From positions 148,499-212,498 of the forward strand of contig NZ_JAJAFR010000007.1 of the NCBI RefSeq assembly GCF_020734105.1: a stretch of DNA of 64,000 nucleotides, read 5' to 3'. The stretch is from Alkalihalobacillus deserti (GTDB taxonomy: Bacteria > Bacillota > Bacilli > Bacillales > Bacillaceae_D). The first letter of the stretch is position 1. Each line of letters begins with the position of its first letter. The notes beneath the pieces were generated by a model. That model had not been told where the DNA came from and made no database searches. It saw only the letters and a list, made by a program, of their open reading frames with translations. Positions 7,673-18,370 of this stretch are shown one piece after another. The position numbers were made by a program, and so were the translations under genes.

Positions 7673-9730
7673 ATGATTTCGCTATTGAATTTTATCGTGT
7701 TCCTACTTGTAACCGGATATGCATTCTATTTATTTGCCCATCTAGTCTACAGCAGGATTATTTTCATCAAATTAGGTAAGAAATCGAATCTTAAAGAGGA
7801 TACCAAAATCCGATTGACTGAGTTTTTGGTCAACGTATTCGGGCAGAAAAAGGTGTTTAAAGATCCTAAAAGTGGCGTAATGCATGTGATTATGTTTTAT
7901 GGTTTTATCATTTTGCAATTTGGAGCCATCGAGCTCATCATTAAAGGATTTGTAAAAGGTTTTGAATATCCAATCGGAGAGGCCCACAAGTTTTTTAGTT
8001 TAAGTCAAGAGATTACTGCTTTCCTGATATTAATTGCTGTTTTCTATGCCTTTTATCGTCGTTATATCGAAAAGTTAAAGAGACTGAAGCGCGGATTCAA
8101 GTCCGGTTTGGTTATCATATTCTTAACCGTATTAATGCTATCCGTTTTTCTAACCCTAGCTTTTGAACATTTATGGATGGGTTATGAAGGGTTTATCTCT
8201 TATGCGCCGTTCTCCACGGTCATTGCCGGATGGTTTGCGGGAATGAATCAAGAGACAGCAGCCGTTCTTTTCTATATTTTCTGGTGGGTGCATTTGTTGA
8301 CTTTATTAAGTTTCTTAGTGTATGTCCCACAGTCTAAGCACGCACACTTGCTATTTGCACCGGTAAACGTTTATTTGCGGGATACCAAGCCAGTCGGGAA
8401 ATTAACATCGATTGATTTTGAAGATGAAACACAAGAAAGCTATGGAGTAGGAAGGATTGAAGATTTTCGACAAAATCAGTTGATAGATTTATATGCCTGC
8501 GTAGAATGCGGACGCTGCACCAATATGTGTCCTGCATCAGGAACGGGAAAAACCTTGTCCCCGATGGATTTAATTGTCAAAATGCGGGATCATTTGTCAG
8601 AAAAGGGAGCGGCGATTACATCTCGTACCCCATGGTTACCTTCGTTTGGGTTTAGCATCAATGGAATGAATTCATTCGCCGCGGAGGCGGTTGAACAAGA
8701 AGCTGCTGCAGCCATAGAAATGACTAGTCTCATTGGAGATGTGATTACGGAGGAGGAACTGTGGGCATGTACGACTTGCCGGAATTGTGAAGATCAGTGT
8801 CCGGTGGCCAATGAGCATGTCGAAAAAATTATAGATATGAGACGATATTTAGTTTTGACAGAAGGTAACATGCCGCATGAAGCAGCTCGTTATTTTCAAA
8901 ATATTGAGCGCCAAAACAATCCTTGGGGGATAAATAGGAAAGAGCGTATCAAGTGGCGGGAAGAAAGCGATGATATTGAAGTGCCAACGGTTCATGAAGC
9001 GGAAGATTTTGAATATCTGTTGTGGGTAGGATCGATGGGCTCGTTTGATAAGCGTAGCCAGAAGATCGTCAAATCGTTTGCCAAGATCATGAATGTGGCA
9101 GGCGTGAAGTTTGCTATTTTGGGCAATGAGGAGCGAAACTCCGGGGATACGGCACGCCGGATGGGGAATGATTTTTTATTCCAGCAATTGTGCCAAGAAA
9201 ACATTGCCAACTTCCACGCTTACGAAGTGAAGAAGATCGTCACGATCGACCCTCACGCATACAACACTTTCAAGCATGAATATCCTGAATTTGGTTTGGA
9301 AGCAGAAGTATATCATCATACAGAACTCATTTGGAAGTTCATTCGAGAGGGGCATATTAAGCCGATCAAGGAATTTCCGGAAGACATTGCTTATCATGAT
9401 TCATGCTACTTAGGACGGTATAACGATATTTTTGATATCCCACGTGAGATTCTGAAAGCCATTCCGGGAGTGAAAGTGCTTGAGATGGAGCGTAATCGAG
9501 AGGATGCCATGTGCTGCGGAGCCGGCGGCGGAATGATGTGGATGGAGGAAAGGCAAGGAAAACGCGTAAATGTTGAACGTACGGAACAAGCTCTTCGATT
9601 AAATCCAACAATTATCGGTAGTAACTGCCCGTATTGCATGACGATGATGAATGATGGGGTTAAAGCCAAGGAAGTAGAGGAAAAAGTACAGACGATGGAT
9701 ATCACTGAGATAGTGGAAAGGTCTCTTTAA
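7673..9730 (+). CDS. fadF: FadF-type Fe-S oxidoreductase (heterodisulfide-reductase-like, ETF:menaquinone partner)
   Basis: A 685-residue membrane-bound Fe-S protein. The first 230 residues contain about six hydrophobic helices of the nitrate-reductase gamma type. Two 4Fe-4S motifs follow, CVECGRCTNMCP near residue 275 and CTTCRNCEDQCP near 365. The C-terminal half carries CCG-domain signatures (DSCYLGR, MCCGAGGG near 612, NCPYC). This is the layout of B. subtilis FadF (YwjF), thought to pass electrons from reduced ETF to menaquinone. I chose ATG 7673, which has GAGAGGAG 8 bases before it, over ATG 7652. It heads the run of beta-oxidation genes that includes etfB and etfA, which fits its role as the electron exit. 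Confidence 0.9.
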   Translation: MISLLNFIVFLLVTGYAFYLFAHLVYSRIIFIKLGKKSNLKEDTKIRLTEFLVNVFGQKKVFKDPKSGVMHVIMFYGFIILQFGAIELIIKGFVKGFEYPIGEAHKFFSLSQEITAFLILIAVFYAFYRRYIEKLKRLKRGFKSGLVIIFLTVLMLSVFLTLAFEHLWMGYEGFISYAPFSTVIAGWFAGMNQETAAVLFYIFWWVHLLTLLSFLVYVPQSKHAHLLFAPVNVYLRDTKPVGKLTSIDFEDETQESYGVGRIEDFRQNQLIDLYACVECGRCTNMCPASGTGKTLSPMDLIVKMRDHLSEKGAAITSRTPWLPSFGFSINGMNSFAAEAVEQEAAAAIEMTSLIGDVITEEELWACTTCRNCEDQCPVANEHVEKIIDMRRYLVLTEGNMPHEAARYFQNIERQNNPWGINRKERIKWREESDDIEVPTVHEAEDFEYLLWVGSMGSFDKRSQKIVKSFAKIMNVAGVKFAILGNEERNSGDTARRMGNDFLFQQLCQENIANFHAYEVKKIVTIDPHAYNTFKHEYPEFGLEAEVYHHTELIWKFIREGHIKPIKEFPEDIAYHDSCYLGRYNDIFDIPREILKAIPGVKVLEMERNREDAMCCGAGGGMMWMEERQGKRVNVERTEQALRLNPTIIGSNCPYCMTMMNDGVKAKEVEEKVQTMDITEIVERSL

Positions 9731-9890
9731 TACCAGATAATGAAAGGTATGAAATGGATAATGTCACATTATTTTGATCCAATCAGTCGTATATATGAAG
9801 AATGGCTTGTAAGCCATAAGGGAGGTGACGAAAGAGAGGAATCTATGAGGGGAATCGTCTTTAGTACTTAATGAAGGAGTGAAAAAAGAA

Positions 9891-10742
9891 ATGGTTATAG
9901 AAAAATTGATGGTTATTGGTGCCGGGCAAATGGGGAGTGGAATTGCACAAGTTGCTGCTCAATCTGGGCTTCGGGTAATTTTATATGATCTTCAATCGGA
10001 ATGGATCGAAAAAGGACTAAGTATGATCCAAACAAACCTAGCTCGTGATGTGGAGAAAGGAAGAAAATCAGCGGAGGAAATGGAGGTTATTTTAGGAAGG
10101 ATTGCACCTTCCACTTCGTTATCCGATGGAAAAGATGCTGATTTTGTTGTGGAAGCAGTTGTTGAAAACTTACAGGTGAAACAGGATATCATGCGCCAGT
10201 TAGACAGGATTTGCCCTCCACATACGATCTTGGCAAGTAATACCTCTTCATTGCCGATCACGGAAATCGCTTCTGCGACCAATCGTCCTGAGCGGGTGAT
10301 TGGAATGCACTTCATGAATCCGGTACCGGTGATGAAATTGGTAGAGGTCATTCGAGGATTAGCTACATCGGATGAGGTATATTCCATAGTTGATGAGCTA
10401 TCTAGTAAAATGGGGAAAATTCCAATGGAAGTCAATGATTTTCCGGGATTTGTCTCTAATCGTATTCTTTTACCGATGGTCAATGAAGCCATTTATTGCG
10501 TCTATGAGGGGGTAGCTGCTCCGGAGTCTGTTGACGAAATCATGAAGTTGGGAATGAATCACCCGATGGGACCGCTAGCATTGGCTGACTTCATCGGCCT
10601 TGATACATGCTTGTCCATCATGGAGGTACTGCATAATGGATTAGGTGATTCGAAATATCGCCCTTGCCCTCTGTTACGTAAGTATGTAAAGGCGGGTTGG
10701 CTTGGCCGGAAGACAGGCAGGGGATTTTACGTTTACGACTAA
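9891..10742 (+). CDS. 3-hydroxybutyryl-CoA / 3-hydroxyacyl-CoA dehydrogenase
   Basis: A 283-residue NAD-dependent dehydrogenase with N-terminal Rossmann motif [16 protein letters not shown], the catalytic segment [16 protein letters not shown] with the active histidine, [11 protein letters not shown] in the dimer domain and a C-terminal [12 protein letters not shown]. The length and C-terminal signature match the single-domain short-chain enzymes (Hbd, MmgB, PaaH). It oxidises 3-hydroxyacyl-CoA to 3-ketoacyl-CoA. AAGGAG at 9874-9879 fits the ATG at 9891 better than the GTG at 9879 that it overlaps. The gene sits between fadF and acyl-CoA dehydrogenase. Confidence 0.92.
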   Translation: MVIEKLMVIGAGQMGSGIAQVAAQSGLRVILYDLQSEWIEKGLSMIQTNLARDVEKGRKSAEEMEVILGRIAPSTSLSDGKDADFVVEAVVENLQVKQDIMRQLDRICPPHTILASNTSSLPITEIASATNRPERVIGMHFMNPVPVMKLVEVIRGLATSDEVYSIVDELSSKMGKIPMEVNDFPGFVSNRILLPMVNEAIYCVYEGVAAPESVDEIMKLGMNHPMGPLALADFIGLDTCLSIMEVLHNGLGDSKYRPCPLLRKYVKAGWLGRKTGRGFYVYD

Positions 10743-10787
10743 GGAAGCTTCTTATTGTACCCCATCCATATGTGATTTTCGCTTGTC

Positions 10788-10846
10788 CTGGGGAGGAAAA
10801 CCTGATTCATCCCAGATGGCCTGTTTGACGGGGGTATATTTCCCCG
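10788..10846 (+). other. Two short stem-loops in the hbd-acd gap
   Basis: CTGGG/CCCAG (10788-10815) and CGGGG/CCCCG (10829-10846) stand in the 154-base gap before the acyl-CoA dehydrogenase. Neither has a T-run. They might be processing or mRNA-stability elements. Confidence 0.3.
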
Positions 10847-10896
10847 AAATGAATGATCGATAAAACAAATTAAAGGTTAAAGAGGAGTGGAAAAGT

Positions 10897-12039
10897 ATGA
10901 ATTTCCTATTGTCAGAGGAATACAAAATGATGCGCAAAATGGTTAGGGAGTTTGCTTTGAACGAAGTGGAACCGACTGCAGCGGAACGGGATGAAGAAGA
11001 AAGGTGGGATATGAACATATGGAAAAAAATGTCTGAACTAGGGTTAACAGGAATTCCTTGGCCGGAAGAGTACGGTGGAGCGGGAGCCGATTACTTAAGC
11101 TATGTATTGGCTGTAGAGGAATTATCCAGAGTGGATGCGTCTGTCGGCGTAACGCTTTCTGCCCACTGCTCTCTGGCAGGATGGCCGATTTATAAATTTG
11201 GCACGGAAGAACAGAAACAAAAGTATCTGCGAGGGATGGCGGAAGGAAAATGGATGGGGGCTTACTGCTTAACAGAACCTGGTTCTGGTTCTGATGCTGT
11301 GGAAATGAAGACAACAGCTGTATTACAAAACGATGAATGGATTCTTAACGGATCAAAGATCTTTATTACCAACGGTGGTTATGCAGATATTTATATTGTG
11401 TTTGCCCAGACGAATCCCGAATTAAAGCATAAAGGAATTGCTGCATTTATTGTGGAAAAGGGGTTCCCTGGATTAGCTATCGGTAAAAAGGAAAAGAAAA
11501 TGGGCATTCGTTCTTCCGCTACAACGGAAGTAATCCTAGAAGATTGCCGTGTTCCGAAAGAAAATTTACTCGGCCAAGTTGGTGAAGGATTTAAAATTGC
11601 GATGCGGACGCTGGACGGAGGAAGAAATGGGATTGCAGCCCAAGCTCTAGGAATTGCCCAAGGCGCCCTTGACCATGCTGTTGCCTATTCAAAGGAACGT
11701 GTTCAGTTCGGTAAACCGATCTCGAAGCTCCAAGCGATTCAATTCAAGCTGGCGGATATGGCTACCAAGATTGAGGCAGCTAGATTGCTAACTTACCAGG
11801 CAGCTTGGCGCGAAGATCAGGAGATGTCCTACGGTCTACAGTCCGCCATGTCAAAACTTTTTGCGGGTGATATTGCCATGGAGGTAACGGTAGAGGCGGT
11901 ACAAGTCTTTGGCGGATATGGTTACACGAGAGAATATCCTGTTGAACGCTATATGCGTGATGCGAAAATCACGCAAATTTATGAAGGAACCAATGAGATT
12001 CAGCGTCTCGTTATTGGTGGGTATCTCCTCAAAGATTAG
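10897..12039 (+). CDS. Acyl-CoA dehydrogenase (short-chain / butyryl-CoA type)
   Basis: A 380-residue flavoprotein of the standard length for short-chain acyl-CoA dehydrogenases. The FAD-contacting segment [23 protein letters not shown], the [20 protein letters not shown] segment and YEGTNEIQR with the catalytic glutamate near residue 364 are all intact. It introduces the alpha-beta double bond and passes electrons to ETF, encoded next. AAAGAGGAGTGG precedes the ATG. Substrate length cannot be fixed from sequence, but the position of the catalytic glutamate is that of butyryl- and medium-chain enzymes. A decayed relative lies at 4898-5085. Confidence 0.93.
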   Translation: MNFLLSEEYKMMRKMVREFALNEVEPTAAERDEEERWDMNIWKKMSELGLTGIPWPEEYGGAGADYLSYVLAVEELSRVDASVGVTLSAHCSLAGWPIYKFGTEEQKQKYLRGMAEGKWMGAYCLTEPGSGSDAVEMKTTAVLQNDEWILNGSKIFITNGGYADIYIVFAQTNPELKHKGIAAFIVEKGFPGLAIGKKEKKMGIRSSATTEVILEDCRVPKENLLGQVGEGFKIAMRTLDGGRNGIAAQALGIAQGALDHAVAYSKERVQFGKPISKLQAIQFKLADMATKIEAARLLTYQAAWREDQEMSYGLQSAMSKLFAGDIAMEVTVEAVQVFGGYGYTREYPVERYMRDAKITQIYEGTNEIQRLVIGGYLLKD

Positions 12040-12293
12040 TAGTGTTTAGATAGTGCGATTTTTTATATACCAGCGGAACCGCCGGCCATTTAAAAGGAAT
12101 TATGTATTCTTACCGAAGCTTATATTTTAACGCTTGAAACACAATCATTCATTTGCAGTATCGGATAAAGATAAGTTGCTTCATAATTGTCGTTATTTCA
12201 CACCTTTTCTGGAAAGGAAAGGACAAAAAAGTAAATTAATTTTTGGGAATATTCGTTACTATTTACTATTTTTATAGAAGGGTGGAGGTTCAA

Positions 12294-13061
12294 ATGAACA
12301 GTCTAGTTATTTTGAAGCAAACGTTTGATACGGAAGAAAAAATATCAATTCAGAATGGGAAACTTCAAGAAGATGGCATCGAATTTATCATTAATCCTTA
12401 TGACGAGTATGCCGTTGAAGAAGCGATAAAATTGAAAGAAGAATTCGGCGGAGAGGTGACGGTCATTACCATTGGACCAAGCCGTGCTGAAAATGCGCTG
12501 AGAACAGCTTTAGCAATGGGAGCTGACAAAGGGGTTATCCTTGACGATGAATCCTTGTCTGGAGATGAATATACCATTTCCAAAGTGCTGGCTACAGTCA
12601 TTCAGGATCGTCCTTATGACATCATTCTGGCTGGCAATATGTCCATCGATAGCGGATCCGGACAAGTAGGCCCGCGCTTGGCGGAAGGGCTCGGAATCCC
12701 TCATGTCTCTAGTATTACCAAGTTGGATATCGAAGGTTCTAAGGCGACGATTGTTCGTGATGTAGAAGGGGATTCGGAAACGATTGAAGTTTCCTTACCA
12801 GTACTTGTAACGGCACAACAAGGCCTAAACGAACCTCGTTATCCATCTCTACCTGGAATCATGAAGGCAAAGAAGAAGCCGATGGAAAGATTTAGTACGG
12901 ATGACCTTAACATAAATCTAGAAGAAGTCAAGACGAAAACAGATATAATCGATCAATTTTTACCACCGAAGAAAGATGCGGGACGCGTACTTTCCGGTGA
13001 ATTCTCTGACCAGGTAAAAGAGTTAGTACAACTTCTTCACAACGAAGCAAAAGTAATATAA
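12294..13061 (+). CDS. etfB: Electron transfer flavoprotein beta subunit
   Basis: A 255-residue EtfB. It opens MNSLVILKQTFDTEEKIS and contains NPYDEYAVEEAIKLKE and DSGSGQVGPRLAEGLGIPH, the AMP-binding and subunit-contact parts of the family, followed by the C-terminal arm. I use the ATG at 12294, 6-7 bases after GGTGGAGG. A longer frame from 12243 adds 17 residues with no ribosome-binding site. With EtfA it accepts electrons from the acyl-CoA dehydrogenase upstream and probably delivers them to FadF. Confidence 0.93.
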   Translation: MNSLVILKQTFDTEEKISIQNGKLQEDGIEFIINPYDEYAVEEAIKLKEEFGGEVTVITIGPSRAENALRTALAMGADKGVILDDESLSGDEYTISKVLATVIQDRPYDIILAGNMSIDSGSGQVGPRLAEGLGIPHVSSITKLDIEGSKATIVRDVEGDSETIEVSLPVLVTAQQGLNEPRYPSLPGIMKAKKKPMERFSTDDLNINLEEVKTKTDIIDQFLPPKKDAGRVLSGEFSDQVKELVQLLHNEAKVI

Positions 13062-13122
13062 CACCTATTTGTGATTGTCATGATCTAAAAAATTATTAAA
13101 AGAGATCTAGGGGGAGAGGAAA

Positions 13123-14106
13123 ATGAGAAGAAAAGTACTTATACTAGCAGAAACACGTGATGGGAACTTAAGAAACGTTTCATTTGAAGCACTTTCAGCC
13201 GCGCAAAAGATAGCGGAAGGGGGGGAAATCATAGCGGCTGTATTGGGAAGTGGAGGAGCTGAATTTGTTTCTGAATTGACTCAATTTGGGGCAAACAAAG
13301 TGTATCTAATCGAACACGAGCTATTGAAACAGTATACATCAGATGGTTACTCCCAAGCATTGACCCAATTGTTTAATGCAGTTGATCCCGACGCCATATT
13401 AATGGGGCATACCGCAATCGGCAAGGATTTAGCCCCTCGGATGGCCGCTAGACTTGGGCTTGGATTGGTATCCGATATCACAGATTTGACAATTGATGGT
13501 GGAGATGTGATATTCACTCGTCCAATCTATTCAGGAAAGGCATTCCAAAAGAAAAAGGTGATTGATGGAAAAATATTTGCAACCATTCGTCCTAATAATA
13601 TTACTTTAGTGGAATCGGATCCGAGCTTTACTTCGGAGCAATTAAACTTTACGGTTGAGATTAAAGATCTGCGTACTATTGTAAAGGAAGTAGTCCGCAA
13701 AGCGGTAGGTGGTGTTGACTTGTCTGAAGCTAAAGTCGTCGTGTCAGGAGGCCGTGGGGTCAAAAGCGTCGATGGCTTCAAGGTATTGAAGGAATTGACT
13801 GATGTATTGGGTGGTGCGATAGGAGCTTCCCGCGGCGCTTGTGATGCGGAATATTGTGATTATTCTTTACAAATCGGGCAAACCGGAAAGGTAGTAACCC
13901 CCGACCTCTATATTGCATGCGGTATCTCCGGAGCAATCCAGCATTTAGCAGGTATGTCCAATTCTAAAGTGATTGTTGCTATTAATAAGGATCCGGAAGC
14001 GCCGATCTTTAGTGTAGCTGATTATGGAATCGTAGGTGACCTGTTTGAAGTGGTTCCATTACTTACAGAAGAATTTAGAAAAGTATTGAATGGAACTGCG
14101 GTATAA
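13123..14106 (+). CDS. etfA: Electron transfer flavoprotein alpha subunit
   Basis: A 327-residue EtfA. The C-terminal FAD domain shows SGGRGVKSVDGFKVLKELTD, ASRGACDAEYCDY, QIGQTGKVVTPDLYIACGIS and GAIQHLAGM, all conserved in FAD-binding ETF alpha chains. GGGGGAGAGG precedes the ATG at 13123, 61 bases after etfB. It forms the soluble heterodimer that links acyl-CoA dehydrogenase to the membrane oxidoreductase. Confidence 0.94.
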   Translation: MRRKVLILAETRDGNLRNVSFEALSAAQKIAEGGEIIAAVLGSGGAEFVSELTQFGANKVYLIEHELLKQYTSDGYSQALTQLFNAVDPDAILMGHTAIGKDLAPRMAARLGLGLVSDITDLTIDGGDVIFTRPIYSGKAFQKKKVIDGKIFATIRPNNITLVESDPSFTSEQLNFTVEIKDLRTIVKEVVRKAVGGVDLSEAKVVVSGGRGVKSVDGFKVLKELTDVLGGAIGASRGACDAEYCDYSLQIGQTGKVVTPDLYIACGISGAIQHLAGMSNSKVIVAINKDPEAPIFSVADYGIVGDLFEVVPLLTEEFRKVLNGTAV

Positions 14107-14527
14107 TTCCATCAGAATTAACACTATGATTTTTGAAATCAATGCAGTACGGGTGAAGAGGCAAAGCGAATTCAGGGAGACTATTCAAAAAGCGGCCTTA
14201 TTTTCAAAGTGAAAATAAAAATACTAATTGCATTGTATTTATAAAGCTACCTGACGAGTTTGTTGTGATGGGATGGGATGGAATGGAATAAAGATTAAGC
14301 TAATCTCATCTCATAGATGATTCGTACAGGGAACCTTACTAATCCGAAACATAGGATAATCAAACATGGCTAGCTTTTTCAAAAGATTTGAGCAATGTGA
14401 TGGAGTGTATAATACTCCAGTTGAGTGAGTAGCTTTGACTCCTCTCCTTTTGGAAGGGGATAACTTCTCCATCTGGTAAGGCTTGAAAACAGGATGGGTT
14501 TCAACACGTAAACTAAAGGGGGATTCT
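14107..14527. other. Intergenic stretch within the beta-oxidation block
   Basis: About 420 bases with no ORF or terminator that I can support. A short run of GGGATGGGATGGAATGG occurs near 14270. The gap is long for a single operon, so the enoyl-CoA hydratase may have its own promoter, but no convincing -35/-10 pair was found. Confidence 0.5.
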
Positions 14528-15313
14528 ATGAATAAGTTCGATCATCTCATTTATACCGTTGAAGGCCATGTGTCGATCATTACGATTAACCGACCGAAGT
14601 CTTTAAACGCACTTAATTCACAGCTGTTAAAGGAATTATTCGATTTGATAGATCATATTGGAAGCGATCTATCAATCCGTGCTGTTATCCTGACTGGTGC
14701 AGGTGAAAAAGCGTTTGTAGCGGGAGCGGATATCACTGAAATGAGACACAAAAATGTCATGGAAGGCCGTGAACTTTCACACTTCGGAAATAAAGTTTTT
14801 TCGAAACTAGAAAATTTGCCGCAGCCGGTTATTGCCGCTGTTAATGGGTTTGCGCTTGGAGGTGGTTGCGAATTGGCTATGGCATGTGACTTCCGAATTG
14901 CCAGTACGCGGGCTAAGTTTGGCCAGCCCGAAGTCAAATTGGGTATAATGGCGGGCTTCGGTGGATCTCAACGTCTGCCCCGTATTGTCGGTCCAGGGAT
15001 AGCGAAAGAATTGCTGTTTACAGGGGAGCTAATCACAGCAGAGCGTGCGCGTGAAATAGGCCTTATCAATCATGTGGTTGAACCAACCGAGTTATTAACA
15101 AAAGCGAAAGAAATTGCGAATAACATTGCGCTCAATTCACCGCTTGGAGTTCAGTTTAGTAAGAAAGTGGTGAATGACGGAATCGGTCTCGATCTAGAAC
15201 GAGCTCTGTCCTTAGAAGCAGAAATGTTTGGAATGCTTTTTGAGTCTGAGGATCAAAAAGCAGGGATGTCAGCGTTTCTTGAAAAGCGGACATACACCTT
15301 TCAGGGAAAATAA
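14528..15313 (+). CDS. Enoyl-CoA hydratase (crotonase family)
   Basis: A 261-residue crotonase-fold hydratase. AGADITEM gives the first oxyanion-hole segment and NGFALGGGCELAMACDFRIA the second with the first catalytic glutamate. FGQPEVKLGIMAGFGG holds the second glutamate, and the length is normal. It hydrates trans-2-enoyl-CoA to 3-hydroxyacyl-CoA. The ATG at 14528 follows AAAGGGGGATTCT; an upstream ATG at 14483 has no ribosome-binding site. It completes the set of core beta-oxidation steps. Confidence 0.92.
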   Translation: MNKFDHLIYTVEGHVSIITINRPKSLNALNSQLLKELFDLIDHIGSDLSIRAVILTGAGEKAFVAGADITEMRHKNVMEGRELSHFGNKVFSKLENLPQPVIAAVNGFALGGGCELAMACDFRIASTRAKFGQPEVKLGIMAGFGGSQRLPRIVGPGIAKELLFTGELITAERAREIGLINHVVEPTELLTKAKEIANNIALNSPLGVQFSKKVVNDGIGLDLERALSLEAEMFGMLFESEDQKAGMSAFLEKRTYTFQGK

Positions 15314-15420
15314 TGGTAGTCTACCAATTTAAGAAGGCGATCAGGTCATATCTGTAGTGATGGAGTCTTGTAATCCTACTAGATATATATTTTTGTAAAG
15401 AGGGCAGAGGAGGAAAAGTA

Positions 15421-16731
15421 ATGAGCTTTTATACTGAATATCAAACAAAATGTCTTATTGCAGAACAAGCTGTCCGTTTTATTGAACCAGGGGAGGACAT
15501 TATTGTTCCCATCTCCCCTGGTGAACCTCCAGCATTGCTGAACGCGCTATCGGGTCATACTAAACTGGCTGGAAATCGACTTTACCATATGATTCCGTCT
15601 TATCCGGTTCTAGGCATGGAAGAAGAGCGAATTAGACAAGTCTCCTTATTTCTGAGCGGTAAAGATCGTCCGGGCTTTCATCAAGGGACAATTGACTTGC
15701 TTCCGAATCATTTTTCTGACATTCCATCCTTACTGTTGCAAGCGACAACAAATCGCGTCATTATGGCAACGGTTTCAAAGATAGATGAAAACGGCTATTT
15801 TTCGCTAGGAACGAGCCTGTCCTACGTCGCCTCCTTAATTGACAAAGCGAAAACAATTATTTTGGAAGTAAATGAAAACATGCCGCGTACATTCGGTGAG
15901 CAGAACCAAATCCACATTAGTCAGGTGACAGCGCTAGTTGAGAACGATGTCAATATTCAAGTGTTGCCGAATCCAAAGTTAAATGAAAAAGATTTCAAGA
16001 TTGGACAAACAATAGCTGATATTATCAAAAATGGTGATACTCTGCAAATCGGTTATGGTGCGATGCCGAACGCGGTGATGGAATTTCTGAATGATCATCG
16101 TGATCTTGGTGTCTATACAGAAATGCTTCCAGATAAAATTGTGGACTTATATGAATCAGGGGCCATTACGAATCAAAATAAGACGCTTTATAAAGGAAAA
16201 ACCACCGCTACCTTTGCGCTGGGAACACAACGGTTGTATGATTTTATTCATGAAAATGAAGACATTCTTATGATACCGTGCGATGTATGCAACGATGTAC
16301 GAACGATTGCCCAATTTGATAACCTCGTATCCGTAAATTCTACCGTCGAGGTCGACCTCATTGGCCAGTGTAACTCAGAAACTATCAACGGAAAATATTA
16401 TTCTTCATCGGGCGGCCAAGGGGACTTTACTAAGGGTGTGCGTTTAACCAAGAACGGACGAGGGATTATTTGCCTGTACTCTACGGCGAAGAATGACTCG
16501 ATTTCCAAAATCGTTCCGAAGTTATCGCAGGATGCGGTGGTCACCACATCCAAAAACGATGTTGACATTATTGTAACTGAGTACGGTAGAGCTGAACTCA
16601 AAGGCAAAACCATTGGGGAACGTGTCAAAGCCTTGATTAACATTGCCCATCCGAAATTTAGAGAACAATTGATCTTCGACGCAACTAAAAAGGGCTTTCT
16701 CCCACAAAAGAATTTCTATGCTAAACCTTAG
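15421..16731 (+). CDS. Acyl-CoA:acetate (4-hydroxybutyrate-type) CoA-transferase
   Basis: A 436-residue member of the acetyl-CoA hydrolase/transferase family (Cat1, Cat2, butyryl-CoA:acetate transferase). GVYTEMLPDKIVDLYESGAI holds the catalytic glutamate. SSSGGQGDFTKGVRLTKNG and the VDIIVTEYGRAELKGKTIGE segment form the C-terminal half. It moves CoA between acyl groups and acetate, so it could activate a short-chain acid with acetyl-CoA or release product. GCAGAGGAGG precedes the ATG. It differs from the second CoA-transferase at 22245, which is longer and belongs to the Ach1/ScpC branch. Confidence 0.85.
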   Translation: MSFYTEYQTKCLIAEQAVRFIEPGEDIIVPISPGEPPALLNALSGHTKLAGNRLYHMIPSYPVLGMEEERIRQVSLFLSGKDRPGFHQGTIDLLPNHFSDIPSLLLQATTNRVIMATVSKIDENGYFSLGTSLSYVASLIDKAKTIILEVNENMPRTFGEQNQIHISQVTALVENDVNIQVLPNPKLNEKDFKIGQTIADIIKNGDTLQIGYGAMPNAVMEFLNDHRDLGVYTEMLPDKIVDLYESGAITNQNKTLYKGKTTATFALGTQRLYDFIHENEDILMIPCDVCNDVRTIAQFDNLVSVNSTVEVDLIGQCNSETINGKYYSSSGGQGDFTKGVRLTKNGRGIICLYSTAKNDSISKIVPKLSQDAVVTTSKNDVDIIVTEYGRAELKGKTIGERVKALINIAHPKFREQLIFDATKKGFLPQKNFYAKP

Positions 16732-16869
16732 ATGGAATTTGTTCTTTTGCATCTAGTTTGGCAGGAATCCGGGTAGCAAGGTACGAAATTTAGGAGCCGA
16801 TACGTCTGAATTCAGCGAGATGACTGGATTATGAAAGGGTTAATCGAACGACTAAAAGGAGGAAAACAA

Positions 16870-18054
16870 GTGGAGAAGAGAGAAGCTGTTATTGTTAGTG
16901 CCGTCAGAACGGCCATAGGGGGTTTTAACGGTAGTTTAAAGGATATGTCAGCACCGCAATTAGGTTCTATTGTCATTAAAGAAGTATTACAAAGAGCGGG
17001 TGTTGAAGAGGTCGATGAAGTGATTATGGGTAATGTACTTCAGGCCGGACTCGGACAAAACCCTGCAAGACAGGCTGCGATATTGGCCGGGCTGCCTTAT
17101 GGAGTTTCCTCTATGACAATCAATAAAGTTTGTGGGTCCGGACTAAAAGCGCTCCATTTAGCTGTTCAATCGATTTTACTTGGAGAAGGTGAAGTAATTG
17201 TTGCTGGAGGCATGGAAAATATGAGTCAGGCTCCTTACTTATTAAAAGGGGCTAGAGATGGATTTAAAATGGGTAATCAAAAAGTAATCGATTCAATGGT
17301 TCATGACGGACTCTGGTGCGCTTTTAATGATTACCACATGGGGGTGACAGCAGAAAACCTTTGTGAATCACATGGTTTAAACAGAGAGGAACTTGACAAA
17401 TTTTCAGCATGGAGCCAAGAAAAGGCAGAAAAGGCAATCAAAAAAGGGTTATTCAAAGAAGAAATCGTTCCTGTTACGATTCCTAAAGGTAAAGAAGGTC
17501 CGTTCATATTTGATACAGATGAACATCCAAAACCGTGTACGACAGCTGAGAAGCTTGCAAAGCTTCGACCAGCATTTAAAAAGGATGGTATCGTCACTGC
17601 TGGAAATGCTTCAGGTATTAACGATGGAGCGGCAGCATTTGTTGTCATGAGTAGGGAAAAGGCAGAAGAATTGGGCTTGAAGCCGTTAGTTGTCATCCGC
17701 TCAAATGCGAGTTCAGGTGTTGACCCTAAGTTGATGGGAATCGGTCCTGTACCAGCTACAAAAAAAGCACTTGAAAAAGCAGGAATAACACTCGAACAAG
17801 TGGATTTGATAGAGGCTAATGAAGCATTTGCGGCACAATCTCTTGCAGTTGATAGAGAATTGAAATTTGATAAAGAAAAATTAAATGTCAACGGTGGTGC
17901 AATTGCACTAGGTCATCCTGTTGGTGCAAGTGGAGCTCGTATCCTCGTTACATTGATTTACGAATTAAAAAGAAGAAATGGCAGATTCGGACTGGCAACG
18001 CTTTGTATTGGAGGGGGCCAGGGGATTTCAACCATTGTAGAAAATGAAGCCTAA
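16870..18054 (+). CDS. Acetyl-CoA C-acetyltransferase (thiolase)
   Basis: Thiolase of about 394 residues with [11 protein letters not shown] (acylated cysteine near residue 90), [31 protein letters not shown] (catalytic histidine) and CIGGGQG (second cysteine). I choose the GTG at 16870, which has AAAAGGAGG 7 bases before it and gives the usual family length. A frame from ATG 16831 would add 13 residues that include that Shine-Dalgarno sequence. It cleaves 3-ketoacyl-CoA to acetyl-CoA, the last step of the cycle. Codon choice looks more AT-rich than in the genes just before it. Confidence 0.92.
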   Translation: MEKREAVIVSAVRTAIGGFNGSLKDMSAPQLGSIVIKEVLQRAGVEEVDEVIMGNVLQAGLGQNPARQAAILAGLPYGVSSMTINKVCGSGLKALHLAVQSILLGEGEVIVAGGMENMSQAPYLLKGARDGFKMGNQKVIDSMVHDGLWCAFNDYHMGVTAENLCESHGLNREELDKFSAWSQEKAEKAIKKGLFKEEIVPVTIPKGKEGPFIFDTDEHPKPCTTAEKLAKLRPAFKKDGIVTAGNASGINDGAAAFVVMSREKAEELGLKPLVVIRSNASSGVDPKLMGIGPVPATKKALEKAGITLEQVDLIEANEAFAAQSLAVDRELKFDKEKLNVNGGAIALGHPVGASGARILVTLIYELKRRNGRFGLATLCIGGGQGISTIVENEA

Positions 18055-18370
18055 AGAAGATGAATAGTTGAATGTGTTTAAAGAAATCATTGCGTAAGTA
18101 AGTTAGCTGAAGAGCTGTTTAATGACTTGGTGAAACAGTGTTATAAGATTTGGATCATTCAAGGAGATTAGGTAACCATTGATAGATTTCATCTTGGTAC
18201 AGGAAATGGTGATGCACTCATTAATACTTGATGGAAGAAAATTTTCATTTGAATTAGTGGAACAAGTGTTGGGGAAGATTTCAAAAAATCAAGAAACTAG
18301 GCGGTGAAGAGCCGTCTGAAACCAGCAAGTTTTAAGACAGGCTAAACTAAAAGTAATTGGGGGTATTCGT
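18055..18370. other. Intergenic stretch between thiolase and acyl-CoA ligase
   Basis: About 315 bases. I see no ORF with a start, no clear terminator and no promoter pair that I would defend. Confidence 0.45.

Noticed and set aside
9761..9871. 36-codon frame between fadF and hbd
   Set aside because: It starts MSHYFDPISRIYEEW but has no ribosome-binding site at a proper distance and no family I recognise. It may be a scrap of a lost gene.
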